Source: Dryas octopetala
Lineage: Eukaryota; Streptophyta; Magnoliopsida; Rosales; Rosaceae
NCBI GenBank assembly: GCA_963921425.1
Contig: OY992834.1
Span: 7,609,271-7,673,270, forward strand
DNA length: 64,000 nucleotides
Direction: 5' to 3'
Shown one piece after another: positions 22,596 to 34,500 of the stretch. Under the pieces are notes generated by a model that had not been told where the DNA came from, did no database searches, and was given only the letters and a program-made list of their open reading frames with translations. How positions within the stretch are numbered: position 1 is the first letter of the stretch; each line of letters opens with the position of its first letter. A program made the position numbers and the translations under genes.

Positions 22596-23872
22596 CTCTC
22601 CCTGTTTCAATGGGTCCTCTGTTTTGTTTGGGAGGTGAGAAAATGAGGGAAAAGAGGGGGAGATGGGAAGAGAGGGAGTGAGAGAAAGTATAAGAGGAGA
22701 AGAGAAGGCGGAGGAAACGATGGAGAGAAGCTTGGAAATAACCGCCTGGAATGCCACCCAACTCAACCAACTCCACTTGTAGGACCAAAGTTTTATTACT
22801 CCTACTCCTTGGCACTTTTGGTGTGTGACACTTTGGCTAATTTTATGTGTTTTAGGCTTTTGGCTTTGTAAAGTCCGATAGGAGCATTTTTTTTTGTTTT
22901 GGCCATGACCAATAGGAGCATTTTGTTTGTGCAAATTATTGTACTAGGATAGTTGGGTTTTCTTCCATTCATTTATTATTGTGTCATCTTTTGATGTTTC
23001 CTTTTTAATTTCTTCTTCTTCTTTTTTCCAACATTTTATTTATTGGTTTCATAAGGATTTTCCTTGTGTTTGTGAAGGGAGGGAAAGATGAGTAGATGAG
23101 TAGATGATTACCATACTACCCTGGGAATGACCATTTATATCAATTTATGATCTACGCATAATTTCTTCATTTATACAAGGATGTGGAATGATCAAGCTAA
23201 TTCAATTCAAGAGTGGACATGAGAAATGCATACATCTTTATATAGTCATTGTGAAATACAATTTAGTGATCGAAACTTTTAAGTCTTTATTTAAAGACAA
23301 TACTAATCAAATTATATTAAAAAAACATATCCAATAAAGTTAAAATGATGATGATGATAGTAATTAAATGGTTAAATACATGTTCATTTAACTACATTTT
23401 TGAATATATGGTTTTTAGAAAGACCCATAAAATGAGGCCATTTTAAGACACAACACAAGGAAAGTGGCTTCATCAAGATATGTAAAATGAATGAAAATCA
23501 AATCTGAATTTGACTTTAGTTGAATTTGAGTATAGTGTTTGTTTGGATCTCTTGGATTTAACGGAAGACGCCTGCTATCTTCACAAATAACTACACATCT
23601 TTTAATCAAAAATGATTTAAACTTTCATCACCATCAATTGAAACTTGCAAGTTTACAGCAAACCATTTTTTTTTTCTTATTATTTGAAATTGTTTTTAAC
23701 CACACATCTCGTTTCTTATTATTTCTGTCATGATTCATGTCTTTGCCGTGACCATGTGGACAAGGATGAGTTCCAACGTGTCATCGGATGAGAACTACAA
23801 ATCCTTTTCTGATTTCCGATAACATCATCTGAATCATTAAAATAGAAAATGTGGAGTAATTAATGTCACTCA
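22596..23872. other. Intergenic, PDH promoter side
   Basis: AT-rich DNA without credible genes. A repeated AATAGGAGCATTTT-like unit occurs at about 22878-22924. No element with recognisable ends was found. Confidence 0.45.
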
Positions 23873-23944
23873 GGGTCCATAGCTCAGTGGTAGAGCATTT
23901 GACTGCAGATCAAGAGGTCACCGGTTCGAACCCGGTTGGGCCCT
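23873..23944 (+). tRNA. tRNA-Cys (GCA)
   Basis: 72 nt. The acceptor stem GGGTCCA pairs with TGGGCCC (one G-U), followed by discriminator T. The D-arm is AGCTCAGTGGTAGAGC. The anticodon stem TTGA/TCAA closes the loop CTGCAGA, with GCA as anticodon. The T-arm is intact (ACCGG, loop TTCGAAC, CCGGT) and supplies the internal A and B box promoter sequences. A T-run just downstream serves as the RNA polymerase III terminator. No intron. Confidence 0.95.
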
Positions 23945-23949
23945 CCAAA

Positions 23950-23968
23950 TTTTTTTTTCTTTTTTTAC
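23950..23968 (+). terminator. RNA polymerase III terminator of tRNA-Cys
   Basis: Two T-runs, of eight or more and seven T residues separated by a C, begin six nt after the tRNA 3' end, the usual polymerase III stop. Confidence 0.75.
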
Positions 23969-24006
23969 TTTATAGCACAAGAATGCCATGTATTAGATTA
24001 GTTGAC

Positions 24007-24088
24007 TGGGCCGACGTATAGCCTATCCAAGATTGTTTTATAAGCCCATTAAGCATTCCCAGCCCATCTGGGAAAGCCATACGGCCCA
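24007..24088. promoter_or_regulatory. Site-II motifs upstream of MED4
   Basis: TGGGCC at 24007-24012, AGCCCA near 24043 and GGCCCA at 24083-24088 cluster just before the likely MED4 transcription start. This is a common housekeeping promoter layout in plants. Confidence 0.45.
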
Positions 24089-24162
24089 CACCCATATTCT
24101 GGTTACACCATCTGAGACTCCCTCCCTCGCTCACTCACTCACTCTTCAATTTTATTCACTCC

Positions 24163-24888
24163 ATGACCTCCGTCTCTCATGCAAATCGCAAGTGAAAACA
24201 TTTCTCTCTAATCCGACGACGACCCAAAACCAAAACCAGGTGAGGACGCTCCTCTCTTTCTGATACTCATTTCTGATTGAATTGCTTCTCTTTCTCTCTA
24301 CTTTGATTTTGTTTGATTTATGATAAAAGATGTGTGTAACTTTGGTTTTGTTTGATTTGGGGCTTCTGTCAAAGATGTGGGTAGCTTTGATTTAGGGTTC
24401 TGGTTATGAAGAAAATTTTCCTGATAATTGTTCAACTGAGCAATAGAATTGACTATCCTAATTTATGTCCAAATGTATCTACACCTTATGACTAGCCTAC
24501 TGCTATGAGCAAAGTTCAATATTTTTTTTGGGGTTTTTATAGTTTACATTGAGAGAGAATTTAACTGTTTAAAGTGTTTTTTTTTTCCCCTTTAATAAAT
24601 GTTGAAGAACTTGAAGTCTTATATTTTGCAGGTTATGGAGAGCTGAAAACAAGGAAAAAGGAAAGTCCTTTAGCAAAGCAACATTGGGTCACCTTCACTA
24701 CCTTTGTTCAATCGCCGCCTCTACCTCGTTATTCTTGTTTCTGATTTCTGCTGGTAAGAGTTTTTTCTTTTAGTAAACGCCCCTGTTATTAGACTTTAGG
24801 CTTAGATGGTTTGCTGTTATTTACCAGGTATTAAATTTCTTCAATTTGTTGTTGGTAGAATTCTTTGAAGAAACAGGTGAATTCCAAA
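24163..24888 (+). other. MED4 5' leader with introns and short upstream ORFs
   Basis: A leader intron is suggested by donor CAG/GTGAGG at 24239-24240 and acceptor TTTTGCAG at about 24630. A second donor-like site is GCTG/GTAAGAG near 24752. Two short upstream ORFs lie in the exonic parts: 24163-24195 (10 codons, MTSVSHANRK) and 24635-24646 (3 codons, MES). Either could lower translation of the main frame if the mRNA contains them. Confidence 0.5.
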
Positions 24889-26085
24889 ATGCTCCAGCCC
24901 CAAATTGTACAATCCCCAGCTAGGCTAGGCCTATCTAACCCCACTTCACCCTCTATTCAAAACCCTACCCCACCAAAACTCCCTTCTTCACAGCAACCCA
25001 ATGGCCCCAGTCCCTCCTCATCCCTACTTTCTCTCCTCGCACCCCTCCCTAGAGCACAATCCCTTCTCATCCAAATGGCCTCCCTCACCTCCAAACTCTT
25101 TGAAGTCTCGCCTAATCGGTCCCTTTGGCTCAATGCATTCCGTGGGTCTTTCCCAACCTTTCTTTCCACCCAAACCCAATCACTGACCTCAACCCAACTT
25201 GACTCGTCTCCTTCCTCAACCAAAGAAATCCTCTCCCAGTTCACAGCCCTTCAAACCCAACTCTTCGAGGCTGTTGCTGAACTCCAAGAAATTCTTGATC
25301 TTCAGGATGCTAAGCTGAAAATTGCACGTGAAATCCGGTCCAAGGATGCTGCACTTCTGTCCTTTTCCAAGAAACTGAGGGATGTCGAGCAGGTTCTTGA
25401 TGTTCTTGTTGATGATTACTCAGATTTTTCCCGTCCCAAATGGAAAAAATTGGAGGATGATGCAGAAGATGGTTCTTCTTGCACCACTACTGTTGCATCT
25501 CAGTTGAATTTATCGGATATTTTGTCATATGCCCACCGGATAAGCTACACAACCTTTGCACCCCCAGACTTTGGGGCTGGAACAGCTCCTCTTCGTGGGG
25601 CACTTCCACCTGCCCCACAGGAAGAGCAAATGCGTGCTTCTCAGCTATACAGTTTTGCAAACCTTGATGTCGGTTTACCTAGGACAGACGAGGACAAGGA
25701 GAAAACGATTCAGGCAATCATGGAGCCCCCACCTTCAGAGCCAACAGAAGCCAATCGACCTCCCAACCTGGCTGCACTTCAGGGTCTGCTTCCTCCAAAT
25801 ATCACAGTTCCGTCAGGTTGGAAACCGGGGATGCCTGTGGAATTGCCAACCAATTTACCTGTGCCCCCACCTGGATGGAAGCCTGGGGATCCAGTGCCAT
25901 TGCTCCCATTGGAATCTCTTCCAATTCCTAGGCTTGAGGAGCAACAATTACGGCCTAATGCTCCTCCAGCAGTACATAAACCGCAGGAGACGATACAGGT
26001 TCGACATGTTCAGCTGGATATTGACCCAGATGATGATAGTAGTGATTATAGTAGTGATGATGGAAGCTCTGAAGATGATGATTGA
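24889..26085 (+). CDS. MED4: Mediator complex subunit 4
   Basis: Coding part in one exon, 398 residues starting MLQPQIVQSP. MED4 belongs to the Mediator middle module, which links transcription factors to RNA polymerase II in the nucleus. A Pro/Ser-rich N-terminus is followed by a helical, coiled-coil-like region at about 105-190 (KEILSQFTALQTQLFEAVAE through SKKLRDVEQVLDVLVDDYSD), the MED4 family core. The block SYAHRISYTTFAPPDF is characteristic of MED4. A Pro-rich tail holds two GWKPG repeats (GWKPGMPVELP and GWKPGDPVPLLP). The C-terminus is a run of Asp/Ser/Glu, typical for this subunit. The open frame extends upstream without an ATG, so 24889 is the start. Confidence 0.92.
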   Translation: MLQPQIVQSPARLGLSNPTSPSIQNPTPPKLPSSQQPNGPSPSSSLLSLLAPLPRAQSLLIQMASLTSKLFEVSPNRSLWLNAFRGSFPTFLSTQTQSLTSTQLDSSPSSTKEILSQFTALQTQLFEAVAELQEILDLQDAKLKIAREIRSKDAALLSFSKKLRDVEQVLDVLVDDYSDFSRPKWKKLEDDAEDGSSCTTTVASQLNLSDILSYAHRISYTTFAPPDFGAGTAPLRGALPPAPQEEQMRASQLYSFANLDVGLPRTDEDKEKTIQAIMEPPPSEPTEANRPPNLAALQGLLPPNITVPSGWKPGMPVELPTNLPVPPPGWKPGDPVPLLPLESLPIPRLEEQQLRPNAPPAVHKPQETIQVRHVQLDIDPDDDSSDYSSDDGSSEDDD

Positions 26086-26623
26086 CAGTCAACTAGTGTG
26101 ATGCATGGAGTTTTACGTGAATCCCTTTTTTGTCTTAATGTACATCAACTTTGTTTTCCATTTACATTCCCTTTGAATCTCAATTTGGGCATTGCTTCTT
26201 ATTTCTGAAATTAAAAAATTTTGAATTCTGTTTGCCTTTAATTTTCAACAAGTTGATTAAAAGAATGAACATGTTTGTGGGCAGAGAGCAAGTTTGTCTT
26301 CACAATCACGTAATTTAGTATATATGATGATGATGATGATGATGATCCTTGTCCTTTTTCTGCATTGCTAGCAGATGAACTAATTAGGCAAATGCTAGTG
26401 TACCTTTAAAGACATCTTGAAAGGATGCAAGGTATTTGGTTTTTGCTAGTTCTTACATAACTAAAGAAACAATCCTTTATCTGCTTTAAATTGAATCTCG
26501 AGAATAGACTGAATAGTGCAGCCATAATTTAAAAAAAAAAAAAAAGCGAGATCATGTAGAAGGTGCTTTGTGTTTTGGACAAGAATAACGTATAGGAATA
26601 GAAATTAGTCATTCACTATAACA
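26086..26623. other. MED4 3' flank
   Basis: Probable MED4 3' UTR followed by AT-rich sequence. An (ATG)n microsatellite lies at about 26324-26345. No gene. Confidence 0.5.
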
Positions 26624-26695
26624 GGGTCCATAGCTCAGTGGTAGAGCATTTGACTGCAGGTCAAGAGGTCACCTGTTGGAATCCGGTTGGGCCCT
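26624..26695 (+). pseudogene. Decayed tRNA-Cys copy
   Basis: A 72-nt copy of the tRNA-Cys at 23873, identical through the acceptor, D and most of the anticodon arm, with GCA still present. The T-arm is damaged: TTCGAAC has become TTGGAAT, losing the conserved C56 and the B-box core, and CCGG has become CCTG, which unpairs the stem. Loop position 38 is also changed. The nearest downstream T-run of four is about 30 nt away, so polymerase III termination would be poor as well. It is probably inactive. Confidence 0.85.
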
Positions 26696-26735
26696 CATAC
26701 TTTCATTTGTTAATGTTGGCACTATTTATTTTGTT

Positions 26736-27779
26736 GAGAAAATTTCAGATTTAGTTTACTTATTTTATATTTAGTTCAATTTTGATCTATAATTTTTTTA
26801 ATGAGTTAATTACACTTATACTCCCTGAGGTTTATCTTCTTTTCACATATACCCCCTAAGGTTTTAATAATTACACATACACCCTCTGAGGTTTCAAACT
26901 TTGCATATTACCCCCTACAAGAGAAAAAAATAAATAAATAAAAAAGAAAATATTTGTATTGAGGTTGGACCTTACACCTTGAGTAATCTTATTAGGTCAT
27001 TTCACCCCTTAGCATGTTTTTCTGTATAATTTTTCATCATTTTTCATCTCATATAGAGAGTTTATATGCAACCGTTTTCAAACCTCAAGGGTGTATGTGT
27101 AATTATTGAAACCCTATGGGGTATGTGAAAAAACGATAAACCTCAGGGGGTGTAAGTGTAATTAACTTCATTTAAGTTCTGTTTTGGTTCATTAATTGTT
27201 CTACTTATTCAATAAAGGTCCAGATTTGTTTTTTCAAATTTGTCCTGCATTTTTTAAGTTATGTTTTGGTCCATTAATTGTTTCACTTGTTCAATAAATG
27301 TTCAAATTTGTTTTCTTAAATTTGTCCCGCCTTTTATCCTATCAAATTTCAGTCAAATTCAGCAAACATATACTTGTTTTAAAGCTATGCATCTAATCTA
27401 TTCTTTACAAATATATACTGGTTTTAAAGCCATACATCTCCTCTTTACAACCATATAAAGATCATTCAAATCAGAGTTCTAAAACTCAAGATAATTGGCC
27501 CTAAAGTATGGTATCCGAAACTACCAATTTTTCCTAGAAAAATTTTCAGATTTTTCCTAGAAAAATTTTCAGATTTTTCAAACTTCACCAAACTTCAATT
27601 CTCTTTGATTCTAATACTCCAAATTGGTTTCTACGGCTAAAAAATAATGAAATATAACTTATACTTCAATTATAATTGAAGAAAATACAACTAAAAAGAT
27701 TTAAAATCATAACTTAAAAAAAATTGTGAACCAAAATTGAATTAGGTATAAAATAAATTGACTAAATTTGTAATTCCTC
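26736..27779. mobile_element. MULE-type MITE, interrupted by a second MITE
   Basis: The left end (GAGAAAATTTCAGATTTAG) and right end (CTAAATTTGTAATTCCTC) are inverted. They match the ends of the intact element at 51373-51920. Direct repeats TTATTTTGTT flank it at 26726-26735 and 27780-27789. It carries the same internal segment with TTTACAACCATATAAAGATC as the 51-kb copy. About 85 bp are duplicated in tandem inside (repeated blocks of GGTTCATTAATTG and GGTCCATTAATTG type, 27180-27330). A different MITE sits at 26801-27171. No transposase is present. Confidence 0.85.
26801..27171. mobile_element. PIF/Harbinger-like MITE nested in a MULE MITE
   Basis: The ends are ATGAGTTAATTACACTTA and its near complement TAAGTGTAATTAACTTCAT, with inner GGTTTAT / ATAAACC extensions. 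TTA lies directly outside on both sides (26798-26800 and 27172-27174). The uninterrupted 51-kb relative has a single TTA at the same place. A 3-bp TTA duplication is characteristic of PIF/Harbinger (Tourist-type) elements. Non-coding, 371 bp. Confidence 0.8.
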
Positions 27780-27858
27780 TTATTTTGTTTTTTGGGGTCT
27801 GTTAATAAAACTTTTATTCTTATTAGTTCAATTTTTTCCTTTTTAGGGTTATCAATTA

Positions 27859-28185
27859 TCACTGCTTAAGTTTGTCACGAAGGTAAAATCCTGGATTTGC
27901 TACTAATGTTTCAGGATAAAACAACCACAATCTTTCTGTCCATGTTGACCAGTAACACCATGTCCTCAACCATCTTATTATGGCAACAAACAAATTAAAC
28001 AAAACAAGGATTCGTTGTAGAAATGGTGATAATATTGCAGAACATATAAAAAAGGCTAAGAGATGAGCAGCGAGGATGATAAGAGGAAGAAGAAAAATTA
28101 TCTCTGTGAGTTGAGAGCAGTTGAGTGCTTGAGAAAGTCCCCAGAAATTTGAAGGAAGATATCTCGACATAAAGGATTTCTTCAT
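27859..28185 (-). CDS. Hypothetical small hydrophobic protein, doubtful
   Basis: A 108-codon ATG-to-stop frame between the MITE cluster and the VPS8 3' end. Two hydrophobic stretches, about residues 28-52 (EIIFLLPLIILAAHLLAFF) and 57-72, precede a Trp-rich segment (RWLRTWCYWSTWTERLWLF) and a short polar tail. I do not recognise the protein. It lies in AT-rich DNA next to transposon debris, so it may be chance, or a piece of a larger gene or relic. No promoter or neighbouring exon was found. Confidence 0.25.
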   Translation of the reverse strand: MKKSFMSRYLPSNFWGLSQALNCSQLTEIIFLLPLIILAAHLLAFFICSAILSPFLQRILVLFNLFVAIIRWLRTWCYWSTWTERLWLFYPETLVANPGFYLRDKLKQ

Positions 28186-28500
28186 TAATGATTGACTTTA
28201 TTGTAATTTTACTACAAAATGTTAAATGCCCTTCTATAAATTATATACAAAACTTTATTCTACTTTACAAAGTAATTACAACAGCTTTAAATAAAGACAC
28301 AAATTGATGTAAAAAGAATTACACGAAACAGGGGAAAAAAAAAAGGTTAAAACTCAGCTAACACGGTAATTAATAGATATCAGCTATTGAACAGCCTCTG
28401 CTTCTGAACAAAAACAAAAAATAAACAAAAAACAAAAGAACAGTCTCTGTAGAGTTGCAACTCCCGTGTTGTTACTTGTTAATTGTACACGACAATAGGG

Positions 28501-31500
28501 TCATCGCTTGCTGATCTTCTCCTTGCCTGGAGAGTGTTTCTACATGTTAGAATTGGATACATTCACAAATTTGAGAACATTTACATGAGAGCTAACAACA
28601 TACGTACCATTACCAAATATGTTTGATCTTAAGGGAAACCGAAGAGATGACCCTCTTACTTTTACCTCCCTGAGTTGCTTGATTTTACTTTGTTTCTCTA
28701 TTCTCGAAAGATCACTGCTACTTTCTGCTGGTGAAAGAACAGTTCCTTTCTTGACCTTTTCATGATACACAGCTGGCGGTGCCAGCTTCAATTGAGGTAT
28801 GTTTTCAATCTCGACTAATCCTCGGTCTCTTTGCAAATTGGTCAAGATCTCAAACTGCAGCATCCGAGTTTTTTAATTAGTTCCCAATGTAGGGAAAGCC
28901 CAAGAAAAAGAAATGATAGCAATAATACACAAATGGCAACAACAATAGGACATCATACTCGTGATATTTGCTGAAGCGCATAGGTATTCTCTGATGCATT
29001 GCTTTCATGTGGGTGAACAGTTGTCCCGTGTGTTTGTTGGGTTCTTGATGAAAACTCCGTCACTAAACTCTCCTCTGCAAGGACCGATTTGTTTCTAGAC
29101 CTCTGAGCTTTCTTCTTAGGCATACAAACAGGGCATCCAGATGGCGAGCTACTACTTGATGTGTCATTCTCCAAAACTTCACATTGAACATGTGTTGCAT
29201 GACCACAATTGAAAATGCGAATGTAGCTGGAAGAGTTCTTGTCAAGAAGGCAATCGCATATACAACATATTTGACTCCGAGGGGCATAACCATGAGAGGC
29301 CCCTTTCTTGAGTATGCTCATAGTATAGAATGTATCATCTTCTATCAGGGACTTGGCAGTATCCTACATAATAGAGTAGACAACTTAAATGCAACAAGAA
29401 ATAACGAACGGAAAGTTGACTGAGCTACAACAAAAGCCTTCAAATGAGACAAAAAAAGTTAGCTATCCACTATCTCTAGAATTTAAATCTACAGTCAGTG
29501 CGGACGGTTTACTCTACACTAAATCAGTAGAGTGTGCACAAGCTTGGAGCAATGCCCGGTAGCTCCACAATGCAGCAAGCTGAAATGCTTTGCTGCAAAG
29601 TTTACGCCTCTATCTCTCCAGCAGACAAATTAAATGCATTATGACATGACTAGCATCAATGAGATCATAAAGCTGACATACCAGAATTCTTCTTTCGAAG
29701 CCATATGTGCTAAGCATCCCCAATATTGTGAATTTAAAATCACCAAATTCCTGGCTACCATTATCAGAAAGGAGTTTGGACATGATAGTTGGAAGGCGAA
29801 CATATCCTATCATACCCTCAACAATCTCTTTGATGAACCGAGAGAACAATTTTCTTAAGATTTGAGCACCTTTATGGGGCTTTGAGATTCTCCACTTGAT
29901 TATGAAAGTCATCTCATCCCCATTTGAGTCTAATGACTCAGTTACCATTGTATTAGGATCTTCTCCTTTAGATACCGTTCCATCACCAAATGAATCCATT
30001 AGAGGCTCACAAAACCTGTATTGAAAATTGGAGGATGATTAGTCTTCGACAAATGAATGACCATGTACTGTAAGACCACAATAAATTCTTCACGGATTAG
30101 CCTAAACAATAATAAAGAGCAATACAGCAGTTGCTAAAGTGAAAAATTGAACAAGAATCACTCCTTTATATATCATACATATTTTAGTCTTCCATACAGT
30201 CATGATAATCAAGCAATCTTGGGAATGAAATATGCTGAAATCAAAGAAAGTATAATAGCCAGATGATCAGGCATGAGGAAAACTTAGGTGAGACAAAATT
30301 GAAAAATTGGTTTTGAACTTACAAGTCAAGTAATCTAAACCAGAGTGCCTCTGATTCATCAGGATTTAAACGATGGGTGTTCCGTTGGCACAATCCAATA
30401 CAGGCATGCAATATACTGTCAATGTCATTCACCTATAAGAGAGATTACATTAATACATAACCATCCAGTGAATCTATAGAATTTCTATAATAGAAACGCA
30501 AAATAAAAGCATAATCACATGCTCTGATTAAAAAATGATATTTACGGACCTCCTCCAATTTTAAGGCATTGCTAAAATATTCTATACCAGCAGAACCACG
30601 TGAAGTCCCACTTGAAGCCAGAGTTCCCACAGCAGTATCAAGCTTGATAAATTTGCCATTGAGGGTGGAAAGTGTAAGTAAAAGAGCACTTCCAACATCA
30701 CCAACCCTTTCCAACAAGAATGATGCAGCATCTATTATCCCATATTTCTGGCACAGGCGTAAACAGTGTTCCACACGATAGCTATCAAAAGTCTCTAGGA
30801 ATTTGAGAACTGAATTGCTCTCATACTGACATAAAAGCTGAAAATTACAAAGTGAAACATTTAGAACCAAATATGGTATCACAATGAGTGCTTCACAAGT
30901 AATTGCTGACTCTGATCAAATTGGAAGTAGCACTTCTAGAGGGCAACAATACTAGACAGGCTGTATGGTACAGAAACCAGGGTAGCTACAAAACAGATTC
31001 ACTCAACTCTTCCAAGCCTCAAAGTTAAAATATGGCCAAAATAAATATACTGACACAATAAGAACATTATTACCAACCCAAATCGATGGGAGTAACAATT
31101 GTTCGACTGAGCACTTGAGTTGACAATATCCTTAAAAACATCAAGAATTAAATGCAACTGGAGCACAGATTCATTCAAGAAAATTAAATTAAGAAAAAAA
31201 AATTAAAAGGAACTGTACAAATTGCTCACCTCCAGATAAAGTTCAATCATATCATCAGTCACATTAACAGGATTATTACGCAAAAACTTCGGGAAATCGG
31301 AGATCCTTTCCAAGTAAGCCTCAACTCCTTTTGATTGATCCTTTACCCTCACAATATCATCTTTTCTTAAACTTGAAAAGTCGAGGGTGCCAGATAAGTG
31401 AACCTCAATCACTGTTTTCAAGTAAAGAAATAGGCTTCTTGGATGGGAGCGAAGTTCAGATAGGATATGAGAACCTTCTTCATTGGTAAAATGGTTGATA

Positions 31501-34500
31501 ACCAAGAAAAATGTGCCCTCTCTGCATAGGATCAGAAAATGTTTGAGATTGAATAATGAATAAGGAAGACTTTAACTGAGTAAAAGTAACCTACATATTA
31601 CTTAACATGTGAAAGATGAAAAAGAAAAGAAAATTCAAGATAACTAGGGATAACCTGTTTAAGACAAACAGCTCTGGAATTCGAGAAATTACTGCTGATC
31701 GAAAAGCTGGACGTTCAATGTCAGTCAGCAGTAATAATGTTTTGTTGATAAAGGAGAAGGCATGAATGGGTTCATCTAAATCTTTCATATAGCAATCCAG
31801 AGCAGCAACATACTGATGTCTGCTAGTATGAATTAGGCCACAAACCTAAAAGACACCAAGAGACCTAGTAATGAGTGACCTGCAACTGAATGAATTGCAG
31901 CAACATGTTTCTGAGAGAACATTGTAAGATATTGGTAAATGTACCTGGTAAAATCCTGCTTTCTCACATAGCTGTAACACATAAGATGAATCCCAATCGG
32001 TTTCAGGCACTACCTCAAGAAGGCCAAGAACCCGCTTCTCCCTTCGTTTTGAAGTTAAGCTATCATCTCCAGGAACACATGATGGAGAAGTATTGTCTGA
32101 TGTCAAGTACTCCAAAATCTGAGACAGTACACTTTTCGAGACTTTAGCTTTTCCACATGCAACATAATATGCAATAAACTCAAATAGATGATCAATGTCT
32201 TTCTTTGAAGGCCATTCTACTATTGATCCAGTGTCATGACTGCTAACAGATCCCTCGGTCTGGGAAATGTCCTTACTAATAATGTGAATGAGAGTATCTA
32301 CTGTATTCTGAACCATTGAATTCTGACTTTGAGCCATTGAATTATTCCCAATCTCCAGCTCCATATTTGCATCAGCTGAATCATGAGAAGAAAAGTCGGG
32401 TTTTGAGATTTCATCTTCTATGAAAGCACATCTCAGAACATCTAAAGTAGCTTCAGTATCTAGCTCTAAGAGAAAATACAGGTTCAGATATTCTCCTCCT
32501 GGAAGTATGCTTGAGACTGCTCTTGGATTAGGGGCATCAGAATCCTCCAATAAAAATTGCAAAAGTTCTGTTCTGAGAGATGGCAAGCGAGAGAGAGGAA
32601 TTGTTCCCTGTCCTGCAAATTGAAATAATTGAGGCGAACTTTCTTAATCAGATTAATGAAGTAAAATCCAGTGATTATAGAAAATCAAGTTATGCAAGTG
32701 ATTAAAAAATGTGTTCCAGTATAAAAGCATGCTAGTCTTCCTTCACCACCTCATACTTACTGTAACATTTACATCTCCTTTTCTATATACTTATGTCAAG
32801 ATCCACAAAACAATTCCAGATGGGTTTATCACAAAGAGAGATATCATGTGATCTTCCAATTGAACAACTCCAACAATATGTGAAGTTCATACCTGGTGGA
32901 AAAGCAAGGCCTGAAAAGCAGTACTTCAAATAAACTAGCATCCTGTAACTGTAAACAATAACAAAAAGTAACTTCAAATAAGACCACTTGAAGCCTCAAT
33001 GGAAAACTAACAATATGCAGCCAAAAAGTAAGATGAAATAATGAGATACAACTGAGTATATGCTTTCAGTAAGAAAATCATAGGATCCTGAATAATGAAA
33101 AGAAAAGGGGTAAAGATGATTCAGGATGGACAGAGAAGCAAATTAAAGTAGCACAACAAACTACGTATAAAGTATAAATCTTTCAAACTCAGGTACTAAG
33201 CACAAGAGGGACACATATCAAGGAAATCATACCCAAGGGCTGCAGCACCTTCTCTTTGACTATTTCGCAAGACCACCAACAGCTCCTCTAAAGGTGACCT
33301 GAAATCATCCAATCCTTTATTGAAGAGATACACCAGAGCACTATACAATCCATGCTCCCGGCATAACTTAACAACCTGCAAGAAAACAAAAATAATTATC
33401 CACGAGTCGAGGTGAAAATTTATAACAAACAAATTCAGTGCAACATATAAAATTACTAGCAAATATCTGAAAGGTACATACCTGATTAAAATCCAAGGAT
33501 GAAATATCCATGTGAAGGACACATTGTTCAACACGCTGTAACCACCCTTTGCGGCTATAATGCTCTACTAGTTCTTGCATAATCTTAGGAAAAAGGAAAA
33601 GAGAAAAAGCATTATTATGTAGAACATAACCATCAATACAGCCAAAATGCTTAAACATTATGCAATACCTCAGGTGGAAGAGAACCAAGCATGTCCTTCA
33701 ATATATATGGCTCCAATAGTTCCAAAAATGTGTCTAAGAAAATTTAAAAGGAAAAACAGATTAGTAACATGCAATGGAGGATAAAAAGGTTAATTTCTTA
33801 CGTAGCTTAAGCTATGGAACAATGCACATACTTCAAATGCTACAAAACGTATGGTTCAATAGATTTCCAAAGTTATTCAAAAAGAAGAAAATTTTCAATC
33901 CTATAATACTAAGTAAAAAATTATTCACTTCAGCATTGAGCATGACACTTGCCACAAAGTGTGGTAAGCTAATCTGAGTTGGTACTTTTATTTTATGTCC
34001 TGTTGATAAGACACAGTTACACCTTTTTAACATGCCACTCAGATTCAATCATACTTGGTAGCAAAATGGAGTTCCCCTCTGCATAAGTATAAGAAAGTAA
34101 GAAATGATTCCCGTCTTTCTCTCAATTCAATAGAACAATTCTTAAACCAGAAATCTAAACTTCGGCTTCAAAAATGCATTAAGTTTTGCAAAACCATGAA
34201 ATGCCAAAAAACAAAACTCTGGGTTGGGAATACCTCTCTGTTCAACAGCAACAAACTTGGAGAAGATTTCATCAAAAAGTATGTCAGTCCTCTTGATATG
34301 GACACAAAACTCAACTGCAACTCCACCAACACGGGTGTATTGCTCTTTTATTTCAGAGTGCACAGAACTGCTTTTGCTGTTTAATTTGTCACGTTGATCC
34401 ACTTTACCAATTTGGTTGCAGAATGCTACTGAAATGTATGAAAATACTTCCTCGACATATGACAAAAGCAACTCAACCAGGTAGGGCATTATGGCCTCCT

